A DNA stretch of 64,000 nucleotides. Source: JBOFSQ01 sp051651625. Its GTDB lineage: Bacteria; Planctomycetota; Planctomycetia; Pirellulales; Thermoguttaceae. The DNA lies in contig JBOFSQ010000065.1 in the NCBI GenBank assembly GCA_051651625.1, positions 186,001 through 250,000 of the forward strand. The letters are read 5' to 3'. The notes beneath the pieces are model-generated. The model was not told where the DNA came from, did no database searches, and saw only the letters and a list, made by a program, of their open reading frames with translations. This document shows positions 53,113-62,371 of this stretch, in pieces (the first letter of the stretch is position 1; every line of letters starts with the position of its first letter). A program made the translations under genes and the position numbers.

Positions 53113-54450
53113 TGTACTGAAACACTTCGCAAGTTCCATCACGTTTGAAACGTGGACGATGGCGATTGCCTTGTCGCCGGGGCGAAACTGGAACGTCGCT
53201 GATGGCATCATCGGTTCGCCTTCTTGGACGACGCCGCCAATCACTGTCGGCGATGGCAAGTTTACGTCTTTGAGAGCAGCTTGCGTTATCGGTGCGCCGG
53301 GCTGAACTTCGAGTTCAACGATGTCGATGCCGCTCCCAAGCATGTGCGAATGACGAACGACAACCGCACCAGTGTTGAGCATACTCAAAACGTGACTCGC
53401 AAGCACCGCACGCGACGATACCGCCGCCTGAATTCCAAGACGTGTAACGATGTTGGCATAGTCGGGACGGTCGATGATCGCAACACGCAGCGGGACGCCA
53501 ACCGCCTCCGCCTCAACACACGCAAGGATGTTGTCTTCGTCTTGACCCGTACAAGCGATGAACGCCTCGGCGTCGCCGACGTTTTCCTCTTCAAGATTTG
53601 AACGCGAACGCGCGTCGCAACAGAGCACCGTCGCTGGGAGATTCCGCGACGTGAGTTCGTCGCACCGAACGCGGCTCCGTTCCATCACGCGAACGCTGTA
53701 ACGTCGCGTGTTGAGAATCGTCGCAAGGTGCATCCCTGTCTCGCCGCCACCAGCAATCACAACCTTTTTACGCACAATCGACTTGGTGTAAAACTTCCCT
53801 TTGATCTCCTCGATTGCACCAGCAATACCGATGAACGTGACGCGATCACCCGGCTCGATAGTGTCGCTGGCGGTGGCGATTTGCGTCGTCGATTCCCGCT
53901 GAATCGCACCGATCCGAACGTCACTCGGTAGCGACAACGCCGAAAGCGGTTTGCCCGTCGATCCCGACTGCCGCGCGATCAATACTTCTTGCATCTCAAT
54001 CGCACCGCGAACGAAGTGTTCGATCACAAGTTCACCTTCGCTGCGGATGCGGCGAGAGAGTTCCAGCGCGGTGAAGTATTCTATCGAGAGGAGACGGTCG
54101 ATCCCAAAGTGATGCTGGTAATCGAATGTACTTCGGTCGTGAAAAATCTGCGAATAGACGCGGGCCGCCACGCGCCTCGCTCCCATCGCCTTGGCCATAC
54201 TCGCCGCGATAAGATTGGTCTCGTCGTTCCCCGTTACGGCCAGACAGAGATCAGCCGAGCCGACACCAGCCGTGAACAGCGCACTCGAACGCGATGCGTT
54301 CCCCTCCACCACCGAGACTTGGTGCTGCTCGTCGAGAAGCTCTACAAGATGCGGGTCTTGTTCGACGACGGTAACTGTATGACGATTGGCAGCGAGAAGG
54401 TCAGCAATAGCAGAGCCGACCATTCCACCACCCAAAATGACAACACGCAT
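53098..54450 (-). CDS. trkA: Trk system potassium uptake regulatory subunit
   Basis: A 450-residue peripheral membrane protein that binds NAD(H) and gates the TrkH/TrkG potassium channel. It has two RCK_N/RCK_C repeats: RVVILGGGMVGSAIADLLA with the ligand-binding VVEQDPHLVELL in the first, and VVIAGGGETGMHLATIL with VMERSRVRCDELTS in the second. Length is typical. No trkH is in the window. The start at 54450 drops a 22-codon upstream extension. The last few codons (TPTRE) are encoded by repeat D copy 7. Confidence 0.94.
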   Translation of the reverse strand: MRVVILGGGMVGSAIADLLAANRHTVTVVEQDPHLVELLDEQHQVSVVEGNASRSSALFTAGVGSADLCLAVTGNDETNLIAASMAKAMGARRVAARVYSQIFHDRSTFDYQHHFGIDRLLSIEYFTALELSRRIRSEGELVIEHFVRGAIEMQEVLIARQSGSTGKPLSALSLPSDVRIGAIQRESTTQIATASDTIEPGDRVTFIGIAGAIEEIKGKFYTKSIVRKKVVIAGGGETGMHLATILNTRRYSVRVMERSRVRCDELTSRNLPATVLCCDARSRSNLEEENVGDAEAFIACTGQDEDNILACVEAEAVGVPLRVAIIDRPDYANIVTRLGIQAAVSSRAVLASHVLSMLNTGAVVVRHSHMLGSGIDIVELEVQPGAPITQAALKDVNLPSPTVIGGVVQEGEPMMPSATFQFRPGDKAIAIVHVSNVMELAKCFSTPTRE

Positions 54451-54646
54451 GGGAAACAGGGGGGAAAGGTAGGTGCGGGATTTACACATCCCGCACACGC
54501 GACATCCGTCGCGCACGAACTACGGTTGATTGCCAATTCATGACGGTGTTTGTGCAGTGTTTTTGCAGAGGAGCCCAAACACCGTGCGATGGGTGTGTAA
54601 ACCCATCGTCTACCTTGCCTTGTGACAACTGACGACACATTGGGTC

Positions 54647-56062
54647 CTAACAAACACGAATCGTCTCCATACCGATCAGCGTTCCGAATTTTTCAATTTT
54701 CGATGCGACGTGCCCGACACCGATGGCGCAGTGGTGCGCCGGTCCGTGGCCGCTCCAAGCATTTACAAACTCACGAACGTCGAGCGGAAAACGGTAACGG
54801 CTGTTGGTGTTACCGATTTCGAGAATCGGACCGGCAACCGAAGTCCCTTCGGCGATCAAGAGTCGCAGCACGCCGTCGGGGGCGTCGATAACCGACAGCA
54901 GCGTGACCGCGCCGTGCCGAACCTGCATCTCAACACTCAAACCGTGACCGACCTTGCCGTGATAAACTTGCAACGGTTTGAGTTTCGTTTTCCCTTCGGC
55001 GATGCGAGTGTGGCCGGGGCCGTCGTGCCCCATGAGTACAACATCGTCGTTGAAATCGACCGCATAAAACTCGGTGAAAGAACCGCCGACGCCGAACGAG
55101 TCGAGAATCTTCATCGCCTGAACATTTTTGACTTCGTATTCTCCCGCAACCGGAACGCCGCGCGAAGTGAGAAGCGAATTGCCAACAATCACTGAACCAA
55201 TCAAGTCAACATAAGTGTCGTCGCCGGTGCCGCTCACGAAGTATGCGAGCGAACCGATTTGGTGCTTGTCAACGATAGAATCGAGCGCGACGGCGGTGCG
55301 CGCAGCGCGAACGATTTCGTCGGCACCGCAGTCGGGCTGAACGTCGAAGTGCGAACGAATTTCCGCAACCTTCGCATCAACATCGGCGACACCTGCGGAA
55401 TCGCGTGCCGCCTTGAGTTCACTCATTTCGACAAACTCGAAGTGCGAACCGAATTGCGACGAGTGTCGCGTGAGGTCGGAGTAGATGTCGAGCATCCCAC
55501 CGTAGTAGTGTCCGAGGAGGCCGACACGATTTCGCCGCATCACCGACGCGACGCGAGCGGCGTCGATCCAGTCGTCAATCTGTTGCCACGCTATCGGGTC
55601 GTCTTTCAAAATGCCGGTCACTTGTTGAAATCGAATCCCCGCGCGGAGGAATGCGTTTGCGATCTCCGGTACGCTGCACGCTTGACAGTTTGCAAGCCAC
55701 TCGCCGGTCATACGAGTTCGGTCGCCGAGTCCGTTGAACCAAGCGTAGTCAATCGTGGCAGTCGGCTGAAGGTTGAGCACGACAACCGGACACTTCGCCT
55801 GCTGAACAACCGGCAGCACCGTTGCGGAGAGTGCATAAGTTGAGACGTAGAGAAAAATTAACTCGACGCCTTCACGCTGAAAGAGTGCGGCAGCGTCGCG
55901 TGCGGCGACGGGGTTGTCAACGAGTCCTGCATCGACGACTTCCACACCGCGACTCGCTATCTGCTCCGCGATGACGCGCTGATAACCGACGAGCCGTTCG
56001 CGCAGCCCGTCAAACTGCGGCCAGTATGTATCGAGGCCGATGCCGTAGAGACCGATCTTCAT
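54647..56062 (-). CDS. Sugar isomerase-like protein (arabinose/fucose isomerase fold)
   Basis: A 471-residue soluble protein related to L-arabinose/L-fucose isomerases. N-terminal Rossmann-like part: LYGIGLDTYWPQFDGLRERL, VELIFLYVSTYALSATVLPV, PVVVLNLQPTATIDYAWFNG. The metal region is probably GGSFTEFYAVDFNDDVVLMG followed by HDGPGH. C-terminal sandwich: HGLSVEMQVRHGAVTLLSV. In this family a metal centre of Glu/His residues interconverts aldoses and ketoses; substrate specificity is not readable. Cytoplasmic. The start is the ATG at 56062. Confidence 0.78.
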   Translation of the reverse strand: MKIGLYGIGLDTYWPQFDGLRERLVGYQRVIAEQIASRGVEVVDAGLVDNPVAARDAAALFQREGVELIFLYVSTYALSATVLPVVQQAKCPVVVLNLQPTATIDYAWFNGLGDRTRMTGEWLANCQACSVPEIANAFLRAGIRFQQVTGILKDDPIAWQQIDDWIDAARVASVMRRNRVGLLGHYYGGMLDIYSDLTRHSSQFGSHFEFVEMSELKAARDSAGVADVDAKVAEIRSHFDVQPDCGADEIVRAARTAVALDSIVDKHQIGSLAYFVSGTGDDTYVDLIGSVIVGNSLLTSRGVPVAGEYEVKNVQAMKILDSFGVGGSFTEFYAVDFNDDVVLMGHDGPGHTRIAEGKTKLKPLQVYHGKVGHGLSVEMQVRHGAVTLLSVIDAPDGVLRLLIAEGTSVAGPILEIGNTNSRYRFPLDVREFVNAWSGHGPAHHCAIGVGHVASKIEKFGTLIGMETIRVC

Positions 56063-56112
56063 TTGTGATTCTCCTTGTGGACACGATGGATGTTGTGGAC
56101 TTGATGGACAAT

Positions 56113-56205
56113 AGACCTGTTCGGAAACTCACAATCGCACAGCGGTTCGGCATAGCCAAACCCTCCAAACGCTGGAGGGTTCGGCTATGCCGAACCTGAA
56201 CTACT
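56113..56205 (+). repeat. Repeat B copy 8 (MITE-like), internally shortened
   Basis: AGACCTGTTCGGAAAC at the left, then two hairpins fused at CTCCAAACGCTGGAGGG with the centre deleted. The right terminal repeat is missing. Its GAACTAC end supplies the TAG stop of the MoxR gene. Confidence 0.8.
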
Positions 56206-57280
56206 CTGCACTCGCCACTATCATCGGTGCTTTTTCGTACTTCTCAATCGTTGGCGTTGGGACTTCGGTGACGAGGCGTTTTACTACGTCGTCGTTGGTC
56301 ATTCCTTCGGCTTGGGCTTGGAAGTTTGTGCTGATACGGTGACGCAAAACGGGGATCGCAACGGCGCGGATGTCGTCGATGGAAACCGAAAAACGTCCGT
56401 CCATCGCTGCGAGTGCTTTGCCGCCGTGGATGAGAAACTGTCCCGCGCGAGGCCCGGCTCCCCAGTCAACAAGTTCGCGTATAAACTTCGGCGATGAAAC
56501 GTCGCGTGGGCGAGTTGCGCGGACGAGCCGCGCAGCATACTGAACGATGTATTGACTCACCGCAACCGAACTGACCAGCTTTTGCAAGTTCACGATCACT
56601 TTGCCGCTCATTATTTTGCGGACTTCCGGCCTCTCGCCCCGCGTCGTCGCAAGCAAGATTCGTTCTTCTTCGTCGAGCGTTGGGTAGTCGATTTTGATGT
56701 TGAACATAAACCGGTCGAGCTGCGCTTCCGGCAGCGGATACGTCCCTTCTTGCTCTATCGGGTTTTGTGTTGCGATGGTGAAAAACGGTTCGGGGAGCGG
56801 ATACGTTGTCTGCCCGATGGTCACTTCACGTTCTTGCATCGCTTGCAAGAGTGCGGCTTGCGTCTTCGGCGGTGTACGGTTGATTTCGTCGGCGAGGAGA
56901 ACGTTCGTAAACACCGGCCCCTGAACGAATCTGAACGAGCGTCGTCCATCGGCGTCTTCGTCGAGCACGCTCGTGCCGGTGATGTCGGACGGCATGAGGT
57001 CGGGCGTAAACTGAATTCGTTTGAAGTCGATGTCGAGAATGCGTGCGATGGTTGAGACCATCAGCGTTTTGGCAAGTCCGGGAACGCCTTCGAGTAGGCA
57101 GTGTCCGCCGGTGAAGATCGCCGCTAGTATTTGCCTAACGACATCGTGCTGGCCGACGATGACCTTCCCCAGTTCATCCTGCATCAGTTTGCAGTGTTGA
57201 CCAAATTCTTGTAGAACATCGCCGAGGTTGCGCTGCTGCTTCGGTGATGATGGTGGCGGTGGGGGCGGTGGTTGACTCAT
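56201..57280 (-). CDS. MoxR family AAA+ ATPase
   Basis: A 359-residue MoxR-type ATPase, thought to act as a chaperone in assembling or activating periplasmic or surface complexes. It has a proline-rich N-terminus (SQPPPPPPPSS), Walker A HCLLEGVPGLAKTLMVS, Walker B NVLLADEINRTPPKTQAALL, sensor FTIATQNPIEQEGTYPLPEA and the C-terminal lid DWGAGPRAGQFLIHGGKALA. MoxR genes usually sit beside DUF58/VWA genes; none is here, so it is solitary. The ATG at 57280 is used over one six codons earlier. The stop codon comes from repeat B copy 8. Confidence 0.92.
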   Translation of the reverse strand: MSQPPPPPPPSSPKQQRNLGDVLQEFGQHCKLMQDELGKVIVGQHDVVRQILAAIFTGGHCLLEGVPGLAKTLMVSTIARILDIDFKRIQFTPDLMPSDITGTSVLDEDADGRRSFRFVQGPVFTNVLLADEINRTPPKTQAALLQAMQEREVTIGQTTYPLPEPFFTIATQNPIEQEGTYPLPEAQLDRFMFNIKIDYPTLDEEERILLATTRGERPEVRKIMSGKVIVNLQKLVSSVAVSQYIVQYAARLVRATRPRDVSSPKFIRELVDWGAGPRAGQFLIHGGKALAAMDGRFSVSIDDIRAVAIPVLRHRISTNFQAQAEGMTNDDVVKRLVTEVPTPTIEKYEKAPMIVASAE

Positions 57281-57342
57281 AGGGCAAGAGCGTACCACGA
57301 GGCCGCGTTTTAGGAAGTGGGGGTGCGTATCCGCGACAAGAC

Positions 57343-57370
57343 TTCACAAGACTAGAAATTTCCGTATAAT
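57343..57370 (+). promoter_or_regulatory. Sigma70-like promoter upstream of the phosphoesterase gene
   Basis: TTCACA (57343-57348), a 16-bp spacer and a perfect TATAAT (57365-57370). It lies 169 bp before the GTG at 57539 with repeat E copy 2 in between, so that element would be in the transcript leader. Confidence 0.55.
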
Positions 57371-57403
57371 GCCGCCCATCATTTTGGCTGGGGAACGATT
57401 CCA

Positions 57404-57506
57404 GACCCGTTACGGGTCAATTTGTAGGCTTCGCCATCCATCGCGCCGCGGCCTCGTTGGGCCGCTACCGTTTTGGTACGGGAAATTCAAACCGTCTTGA
57501 GTATAT
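57404..57506 (+). repeat. Repeat E copy 2
   Basis: A 103-bp copy in the same orientation relative to the following gene as copy 1, reading GACCCGTTACGGGTC ... GGTACGGGAAATTC ... CTTGAGTATA. It ends 32 bp before the GTG start of the metallophosphoesterase. Confidence 0.85.
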
Positions 57507-57538
57507 TTGCGGTCCGTTTGGACAAAGAGGAGGTTCGC

Positions 57539-58285
57539 GTGAAGCAAGCAATCATCAGTGACATTCACAGCAATCTAGAAGCGTTGTCGGCTGTCCTTGC
57601 GCGAATCGACACACTGGGCGTTGACCAAATCGTCTGTTTGGGTGATGTTGTTGGTTACGGCCCGAATCCGCTTGAGTGCATCGGACTGGTTCGCCAGCGG
57701 GTCAAGACGTGCCTCCTCGGCAACCACGATCAAGCGGCCCTCTTCGACCCCGAAGGTTTCAACTCTGGTGCCGAACGCGCAATCTTCTGGACACGCGAAC
57801 AACTCGAAAAACCGGCGAGCAGCGGATCGACTGGTTGCTGGGACTTCCTCGGCGAACTCCCGCGGTCTCACCGCGAAGGCGACACCATTTTCGTTCACGG
57901 TTCGCCACGCAATCCGCTAAACGAATACGTATTTCTCGACGACATCTACGACGAACGCAAAATGGATCGTCTCTTCTCGATCATCCCGAAATACTCGTTC
58001 CAAGGACACACTCACGTCCCCGGCGTCTTTACCGAGTCGCGCGAGTTCTTCTCGCCGTCGGAGATCGACAACAAGTTTGTTCTCGCCGACAAAAAACTGA
58101 TGATCAATGTCGGCTCGGTCGGTCAGCCGCGCGACAACGACCCGCGTGCTTGCTTCGTCACGGTAGATGGATCGTTCCTTGAGTTTCATCGCGTCGAATA
58201 CCCGGTTGAAAAGACGATTGCGAAGATCGCCGCGATCCCCGAACTCGACCCGTATCTCGGTGCCCGTCTGCGAATCGGACGGTAG
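57539..58285 (+). CDS. Calcineurin-like metallophosphoesterase
   Basis: A 248-residue cytoplasmic metallophosphatase. All five metal motifs are readable: AIISDIHSNLEALSAVL (DxH), VCLGDVVGYGPNPLEC (GDxxxxGP), CLLGNHDQA (GNHD), FVHGSPRN, and FQGHTHVPGV (GHTH). These place it with the YfcE / MJ0936-like phosphodiesterases. The start is a GTG at 57539 with AGAGGAGG just before it; the longer ATG frame begins inside repeat E (VREIQTVLSIF) and is rejected. The natural substrate is unknown. Confidence 0.9.
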   Translation: MKQAIISDIHSNLEALSAVLARIDTLGVDQIVCLGDVVGYGPNPLECIGLVRQRVKTCLLGNHDQAALFDPEGFNSGAERAIFWTREQLEKPASSGSTGCWDFLGELPRSHREGDTIFVHGSPRNPLNEYVFLDDIYDERKMDRLFSIIPKYSFQGHTHVPGVFTESREFFSPSEIDNKFVLADKKLMINVGSVGQPRDNDPRACFVTVDGSFLEFHRVEYPVEKTIAKIAAIPELDPYLGARLRIGR

Positions 58286-58289
58286 AAAA

Positions 58290-58318
58290 CAAGAACACGA
58301 AGCGTAAGCGAGTGCCAA
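58290..58318 (+). repeat. Repeat C copy 11
   Basis: One unit two bases before the GTG start of the cysteine-cluster gene and directly after the phosphoesterase stop. Confidence 0.82.
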
Positions 58319-58319
58319 C

Positions 58320-58790
58320 GTGAGAGCAGACGTAGAGTCAACGAAAAAAGAAACGACATCACCGCGTCCGTGGTATACGAATGGTCTGGCGTTTGAGTGC
58401 GAAGCGTGTGGCGGATGCTGCGGTGGTGGGCCGGGGTTTGTGTGGGTGACTGAAGACGAGATCACCGCACTCGCCGCCGCGATGCAAACGCCGCGAGACG
58501 TGTGGGAAAAAAAGTACGTCCGCACCGTCCGAAGCGGGCGCAAGACGCTCCGCGAACTCGACAACTACGACTGCTGTCTTCTGCGTGTTGATGGTGGTTG
58601 CAGTGTTTACTTGTCGCGTCCGCTTCAGTGTCGCACTTGGCCGTTCTGGCCAGAGAACATCGCCTCAAAAAGTGAGTGGAAGTCGCGTACACGCAACTGC
58701 CCCGGCTGCGGAAACGGACGTACCTTCACCGAAAAAGAAATCGACGAAATCAGCGACTCGATCCGGCAGCACCGCGCGGAACCGCAATAA
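58320..58790 (+). CDS. YkgJ family cysteine cluster protein
   Basis: A 156-residue protein with the N-terminal cluster FECEACGGCCGGGPGFVWVT (CxxCxxCC type) and the later CSVYLSRPLQCRTWPFWPE and RNCPGCGNGRTF motifs, as in the YkgJ/UPF0153 family of likely metal or iron-sulfur binding proteins. The role is unknown. GTG start at 58320, two bases after repeat C copy 11 and without a clear ribosome site. It follows the phosphoesterase by 34 bp and may be co-transcribed. Confidence 0.85.
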   Translation: MRADVESTKKETTSPRPWYTNGLAFECEACGGCCGGGPGFVWVTEDEITALAAAMQTPRDVWEKKYVRTVRSGRKTLRELDNYDCCLLRVDGGCSVYLSRPLQCRTWPFWPENIASKSEWKSRTRNCPGCGNGRTFTEKEIDEISDSIRQHRAEPQ

Positions 58791-58795
58791 ACTTG

Positions 58796-58980
58796 TCCGC
58801 AGATTTCGCAGATTCACACAGATTTTTTAGGAGCCTCACACAAAGGCACGAAGGCACAAAGGAGTTTCTAAAGTCTATCCCTCTTCGTGCCTTTGTGCCT
58901 TGGTGTGAGAAAAAAAGAACTGCTAACAATCGCAAATCAAGCACAAAAAATCTGCGACCGTCTGCGCAATCTGCGGATTC
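58796..58980. repeat. Nested inverted repeats, two arm pairs
   Basis: Outer arms of about 33 bp (CCGCAGATTTCGCAGATT at 58798 and AATCTGCGACCGTCTGCG at 58952) enclose inner arms (CACACAAAGGCACGAAGGC at about 58840 and CTTCGTGCCTTTGTGCC at about 58884). No gene lies in the 248-bp gap. The words resemble hairpins common in other environmental genomes by recollection. Confidence 0.75.
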
Positions 58981-59038
58981 ATCTCCTCGCCGTGCCTCCG
59001 AGTGAGACACCTCAAAAATCAGTGAACAGGTATAAACC

Positions 59039-60082
59039 ATGAAATTAATCGCCATCAGTGATCGTTACATTCCGCGTGCTGCGATGGAGGCGGGGCTGGC
59101 CGACCTCAAACCGTTTGGGATCGAGGTTGTCGTCTGTCCGTGGGAGCACGACACGCTCGAAGAGTTGCAAGCGGCGAATCTCAAGATCGAACAAGAAGGG
59201 CCAGACGCCGTTCCGCTTCCGGCGTCGCTCGACGAGACGATTCGCGGTGGCGACATCGTTGTGACGCAGTTTCCGCCGATCTCGCGGCGAGTGATCGAGT
59301 CGTCGCCAAAGTTAAAGTTAATTGGCGTCTTGCGAAGCGGCGTCGAAAATATTGACGTTACTGCTGCAACCAGTCGAAAAATTTCGGTCTTCAACACGCC
59401 GGGGCGGAACGCACGCGCCGTCGCCGAGGCAACGCTGGCACTCATTCTCGCCGAAGTGAGAAACATCGCACGCGGACACCACGCCCTAAAAAGCGGTGTC
59501 TGGACGCGCGACTATCCAAACAAAAACGACATCCCCGAACTGTTTGGTCGCACGGTCGGCCTCGTCGGATTCGGTGCGGTCGGTCGTCTTGTGGCGAAGT
59601 TTCTTGCTGCGTTCGATGCGCGTGTTGTCGTTTACGATCCGTTCTATCGCGGCGACAATCCTAGCGTCGCCGCCGTTTCGCTTGAAACGCTGCTAACGGA
59701 ATCAGACGTAGTTTCGCTTCACGCACGCTACTCGCCGGAAACGCGACACATGCTCGGCGCGCGCGAGTTTGCGATGATGAAACCGACGGCGGTACTCGTC
59801 AACACCGCCCGCAGCGGACTCGTTGACGAACGTGCGCTGGTAGACGCACTAGCCACGCGGCGTATTATGGGTGCGGCACTCGACGTGTTCGACGACGAAC
59901 CTCTCCCGCCCAATTCGCCGTTTCTCACGCTCGACAACGTAACGCTCGTTCCGCACCTCGCTGGCAGCACCGCCGACGCCTTCCGTAACACGCCGCGACT
60001 CTTCGCGGCCAACCTAATCCGCTGTCTGCAAGGCGAAAGCGAGTTCCCCGTCATCAACGGAATTGCACCGCGATTCGGATAA
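59039..60082 (+). CDS. D-2-hydroxyacid / phosphoglycerate dehydrogenase-like protein
   Basis: A 347-residue NAD-dependent D-2-hydroxyacid dehydrogenase. NAD loop TVGLVGFGAVGRLVAKFLAA with VVVYDPFY; catalytic Arg in LIGVLRSGVENIDV and LVNTARSGLVDERALVDAL; catalytic His in LVPHLAGSTADAF. It resembles SerA-type phosphoglycerate dehydrogenases but lacks the ACT regulatory domain, so it may serve another hydroxyacid. Cytoplasmic. The start is the ATG at 59039. No serine-pathway neighbours are seen. Confidence 0.88.
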   Translation: MKLIAISDRYIPRAAMEAGLADLKPFGIEVVVCPWEHDTLEELQAANLKIEQEGPDAVPLPASLDETIRGGDIVVTQFPPISRRVIESSPKLKLIGVLRSGVENIDVTAATSRKISVFNTPGRNARAVAEATLALILAEVRNIARGHHALKSGVWTRDYPNKNDIPELFGRTVGLVGFGAVGRLVAKFLAAFDARVVVYDPFYRGDNPSVAAVSLETLLTESDVVSLHARYSPETRHMLGAREFAMMKPTAVLVNTARSGLVDERALVDALATRRIMGAALDVFDDEPLPPNSPFLTLDNVTLVPHLAGSTADAFRNTPRLFAANLIRCLQGESEFPVINGIAPRFG

Positions 60083-60106
60083 CCGTTCAGGGTTGATTTC
60101 CACATC

Positions 60107-60251
60107 CGTCATTCCTGCGGAGGCAGGAATCCAAATCACACGCATCAAGCAGACGCGACAGCGGAACATGTGTGCGAGAGGAGTTGGTGCCATGTGTGCA
60201 ATTGTGTTGACGATGTCTTCCCTTTAGATTCCTGCCTACGCAGGAATGACG
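60107..60251. repeat. Repeat D copies 8-9, composite without repeat A
   Basis: Two D palindromes in mirror orientation (60107-60136 and 60226-60251) enclose about 90 bp with CACACGCATCAAGC ... GTGTGCAATTGTG. Right-end words AAACAAACCGTGAACG follow. It looks like the same composite as at 42989-43457 with its repeat A core missing. Confidence 0.82.
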
Positions 60252-60306
60252 AAACAAACCGTGAACGTGTAAGATTCGGATAACGTGCAACGGCAGCGCG
60301 TCACAT

Positions 60307-62367
60307 CTATCGTCCGATAGAAAGCGTCGTTTCGGGTGTGGCGATGGAGCGGTTGCCGATAAAGATTTCTGCCCGGAGCGTTTGTCGCGCGCTTGCTTCA
60401 CGCGCAACGTAACGGACTTGAAGTTGTCGCGTTGCGTTCGGAAGCAGCGATTCGAGGACACGAACGAGCGTTCCGTCGCCTAGGCGTTCCGTTCCATTCG
60501 TCGCCTCAATCGGTTCGAGAGCGGCGGCATTCTGCGGTGGTAGCACGCGAAGCTGGACGTTGTTGTGCGTCTGCGGCGAAGTGTTCTTCACAATCAGCGA
60601 GTAAATTACCGTGTCGCCGACACGAATCGGCGTATTCACCGCGTTCCCTGGCTCGTCCGTTCGTTCCCAACGATATTCAAGCTCCTTCGCCGGAAGCGGC
60701 GTTGTCGGCGTGTAAGTCGTTGCTGGCCCACGCGATACTGGCGACGACGGTGAACTCGGAGAAGTCGGCGCGGGTGTTATGCCCGTCGATGGAATCGTCG
60801 GGACAATCGAACTGGGTGAACCATTGGGCGAAGGCGGCACGACGCTCGTCGGCACAGTGAGCGGTGCGACAAACGCCTCGACATTTGCGTCGCCCTGCGC
60901 GGCGAACTTTAGCGTGAGCGGAATCATCACCGATTGTTGCGGCGGGATCGCGGCCAGTTCCCACTGCACAAGTTCGCCGAGCGAGACCGGTTGCGGCGTG
61001 CTGCGAACGAACTGAACAACCGGCGAAAGCGGCAACCAAACTCGTGCGGGGGTCGCCACGCCGGTTGCGTTTGTGATTGTGAGCGTGTAGTTCGCCTCTT
61101 CGCCGAGTTTAATTTGACGCGGCCCTTGCGTCTGAATCGTCAAAACGCCGCCGCTCGCCCAAGTCTGCCGAATCGTCTCGCGCCCGACAGTGATCCGTTT
61201 TTCGCCGTCGTCGATCCCCGCCGGACGAATAATGCTAACAGCAACCGTACTCGTCCCTTGCTTCATTTCCGTTTGCTTGAGTTCGACGGTCGCCTGTCCT
61301 TGACTGTTTGTGACAACTTCTTGCACCTGCGCGTTACCATCGAGCGTTGCCGCTGGGCCGCCGATGATTTCGTAACGCACAACCCAGTTTGCTCGCGGTG
61401 AACCATCGGTCTTGCGACGAACTGTCGTCGTGAGTATGCGCGACGAACCGACCGCTGCAATCGTTGTTCGCGGCAGTTCCCATTCAGCATCGACCCAGTG
61501 AATAATCGCGCGGTCGCTGCGGCGTGACCAGTCTTTCATCGTCGTGCCGGTGACGGTGACGTTGCTTGTCCCTTCGCGTGTCGAGTTAATTGAGACCCAC
61601 GTTTGGCCACGCAAGATTTGGATGTCGTCGGAAGTTTCGGGGGTGCCGCGCGTGAGGAACTGGTAGACCGCGCTCGTCTTTGTGAGAGCGGATTTTTCCG
61701 TTCCTTTTTTCGCCTTCCGCAAGTCGGCGTGGAGCGGATCGCAGACCGAACCGGTGTCGAACGCGATGATGTGCCCAACGCCATCAATCGCCCACTCGAT
61801 TGGTTCGTTTGTGATCAGATTGTCGCCCGTCCCAAGATAACTTGCAACAATAATTACTTCGCTGCCGAGCGGCGCGATCTGTTCGTTTGGCGTGGCGACG
61901 ACGGCGGGGCCTTCTATCGGCGAAGTCGGTCGCGCGACGCCGCCGCTCCCACCGGCACCATGAAACGGTGCGCGTTCGCGGTCGGGTTCCATCACGATTG
62001 CGGTTGAAATTCCTGACGCGGGAAAACCTGTTGGCGATGTCGCGGTGCTGGTCATTGTTGTCCGCGTGTCGCCCAAGTTTCCGGGTAACGCCGATGGCGG
62101 CAGTGCGGTTGTCGCTGCTGACGGTGTTGTTTCTGGCGTCGTCGCGGGCGACGATTTGTCGCTCGTCGGACACTTGAACCAGCGGCAACCATCGCCGGTA
62201 CCGAGTCCGAACGGCGACCCCGAAAAGAGCCTCTCACCGGTGGGGTCGATGTTGCTCGACGGCAGAAGCGAATCGTTCCCACCCCCACGCATCGACGCGC
62301 ACCCCGCCCCCGCTGCGATCAGTATCGCAGTAACGAGAAACGCGATTTGGAGGTGATGGCGTGACAT
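60307..62367 (-). CDS. Large lipoprotein with DUF11-type repeat domains
   Basis: A 686-residue protein with a lipobox (IAFLVTAILIAAGAGCAS). A low-complexity Ser/Thr/Pro/Gly linker is followed by Ig-like beta domains. At least two resemble the DUF11 conserved repeat domain (QIKLGEEANYTLTITNATGV and IRVGDTVIYSLIVKNTSPQT). A proline/Ser-rich spacer lies between them (about residues 560-590). Planctomycetes use such lipoproteins in the envelope; partners are unknown. The ATG at 62365-62367 is preferred; the longer frame contains repeated LAYASCSD, which is translated repeat C. Confidence 0.8.
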   Translation of the reverse strand: MSRHHLQIAFLVTAILIAAGAGCASMRGGGNDSLLPSSNIDPTGERLFSGSPFGLGTGDGCRWFKCPTSDKSSPATTPETTPSAATTALPPSALPGNLGDTRTTMTSTATSPTGFPASGISTAIVMEPDRERAPFHGAGGSGGVARPTSPIEGPAVVATPNEQIAPLGSEVIIVASYLGTGDNLITNEPIEWAIDGVGHIIAFDTGSVCDPLHADLRKAKKGTEKSALTKTSAVYQFLTRGTPETSDDIQILRGQTWVSINSTREGTSNVTVTGTTMKDWSRRSDRAIIHWVDAEWELPRTTIAAVGSSRILTTTVRRKTDGSPRANWVVRYEIIGGPAATLDGNAQVQEVVTNSQGQATVELKQTEMKQGTSTVAVSIIRPAGIDDGEKRITVGRETIRQTWASGGVLTIQTQGPRQIKLGEEANYTLTITNATGVATPARVWLPLSPVVQFVRSTPQPVSLGELVQWELAAIPPQQSVMIPLTLKFAAQGDANVEAFVAPLTVPTSVVPPSPNGSPSSIVPTIPSTGITPAPTSPSSPSSPVSRGPATTYTPTTPLPAKELEYRWERTDEPGNAVNTPIRVGDTVIYSLIVKNTSPQTHNNVQLRVLPPQNAAALEPIEATNGTERLGDGTLVRVLESLLPNATRQLQVRYVAREASARQTLRAEIFIGNRSIATPETTLSIGR

Positions 62368-62371
62368 GTGA

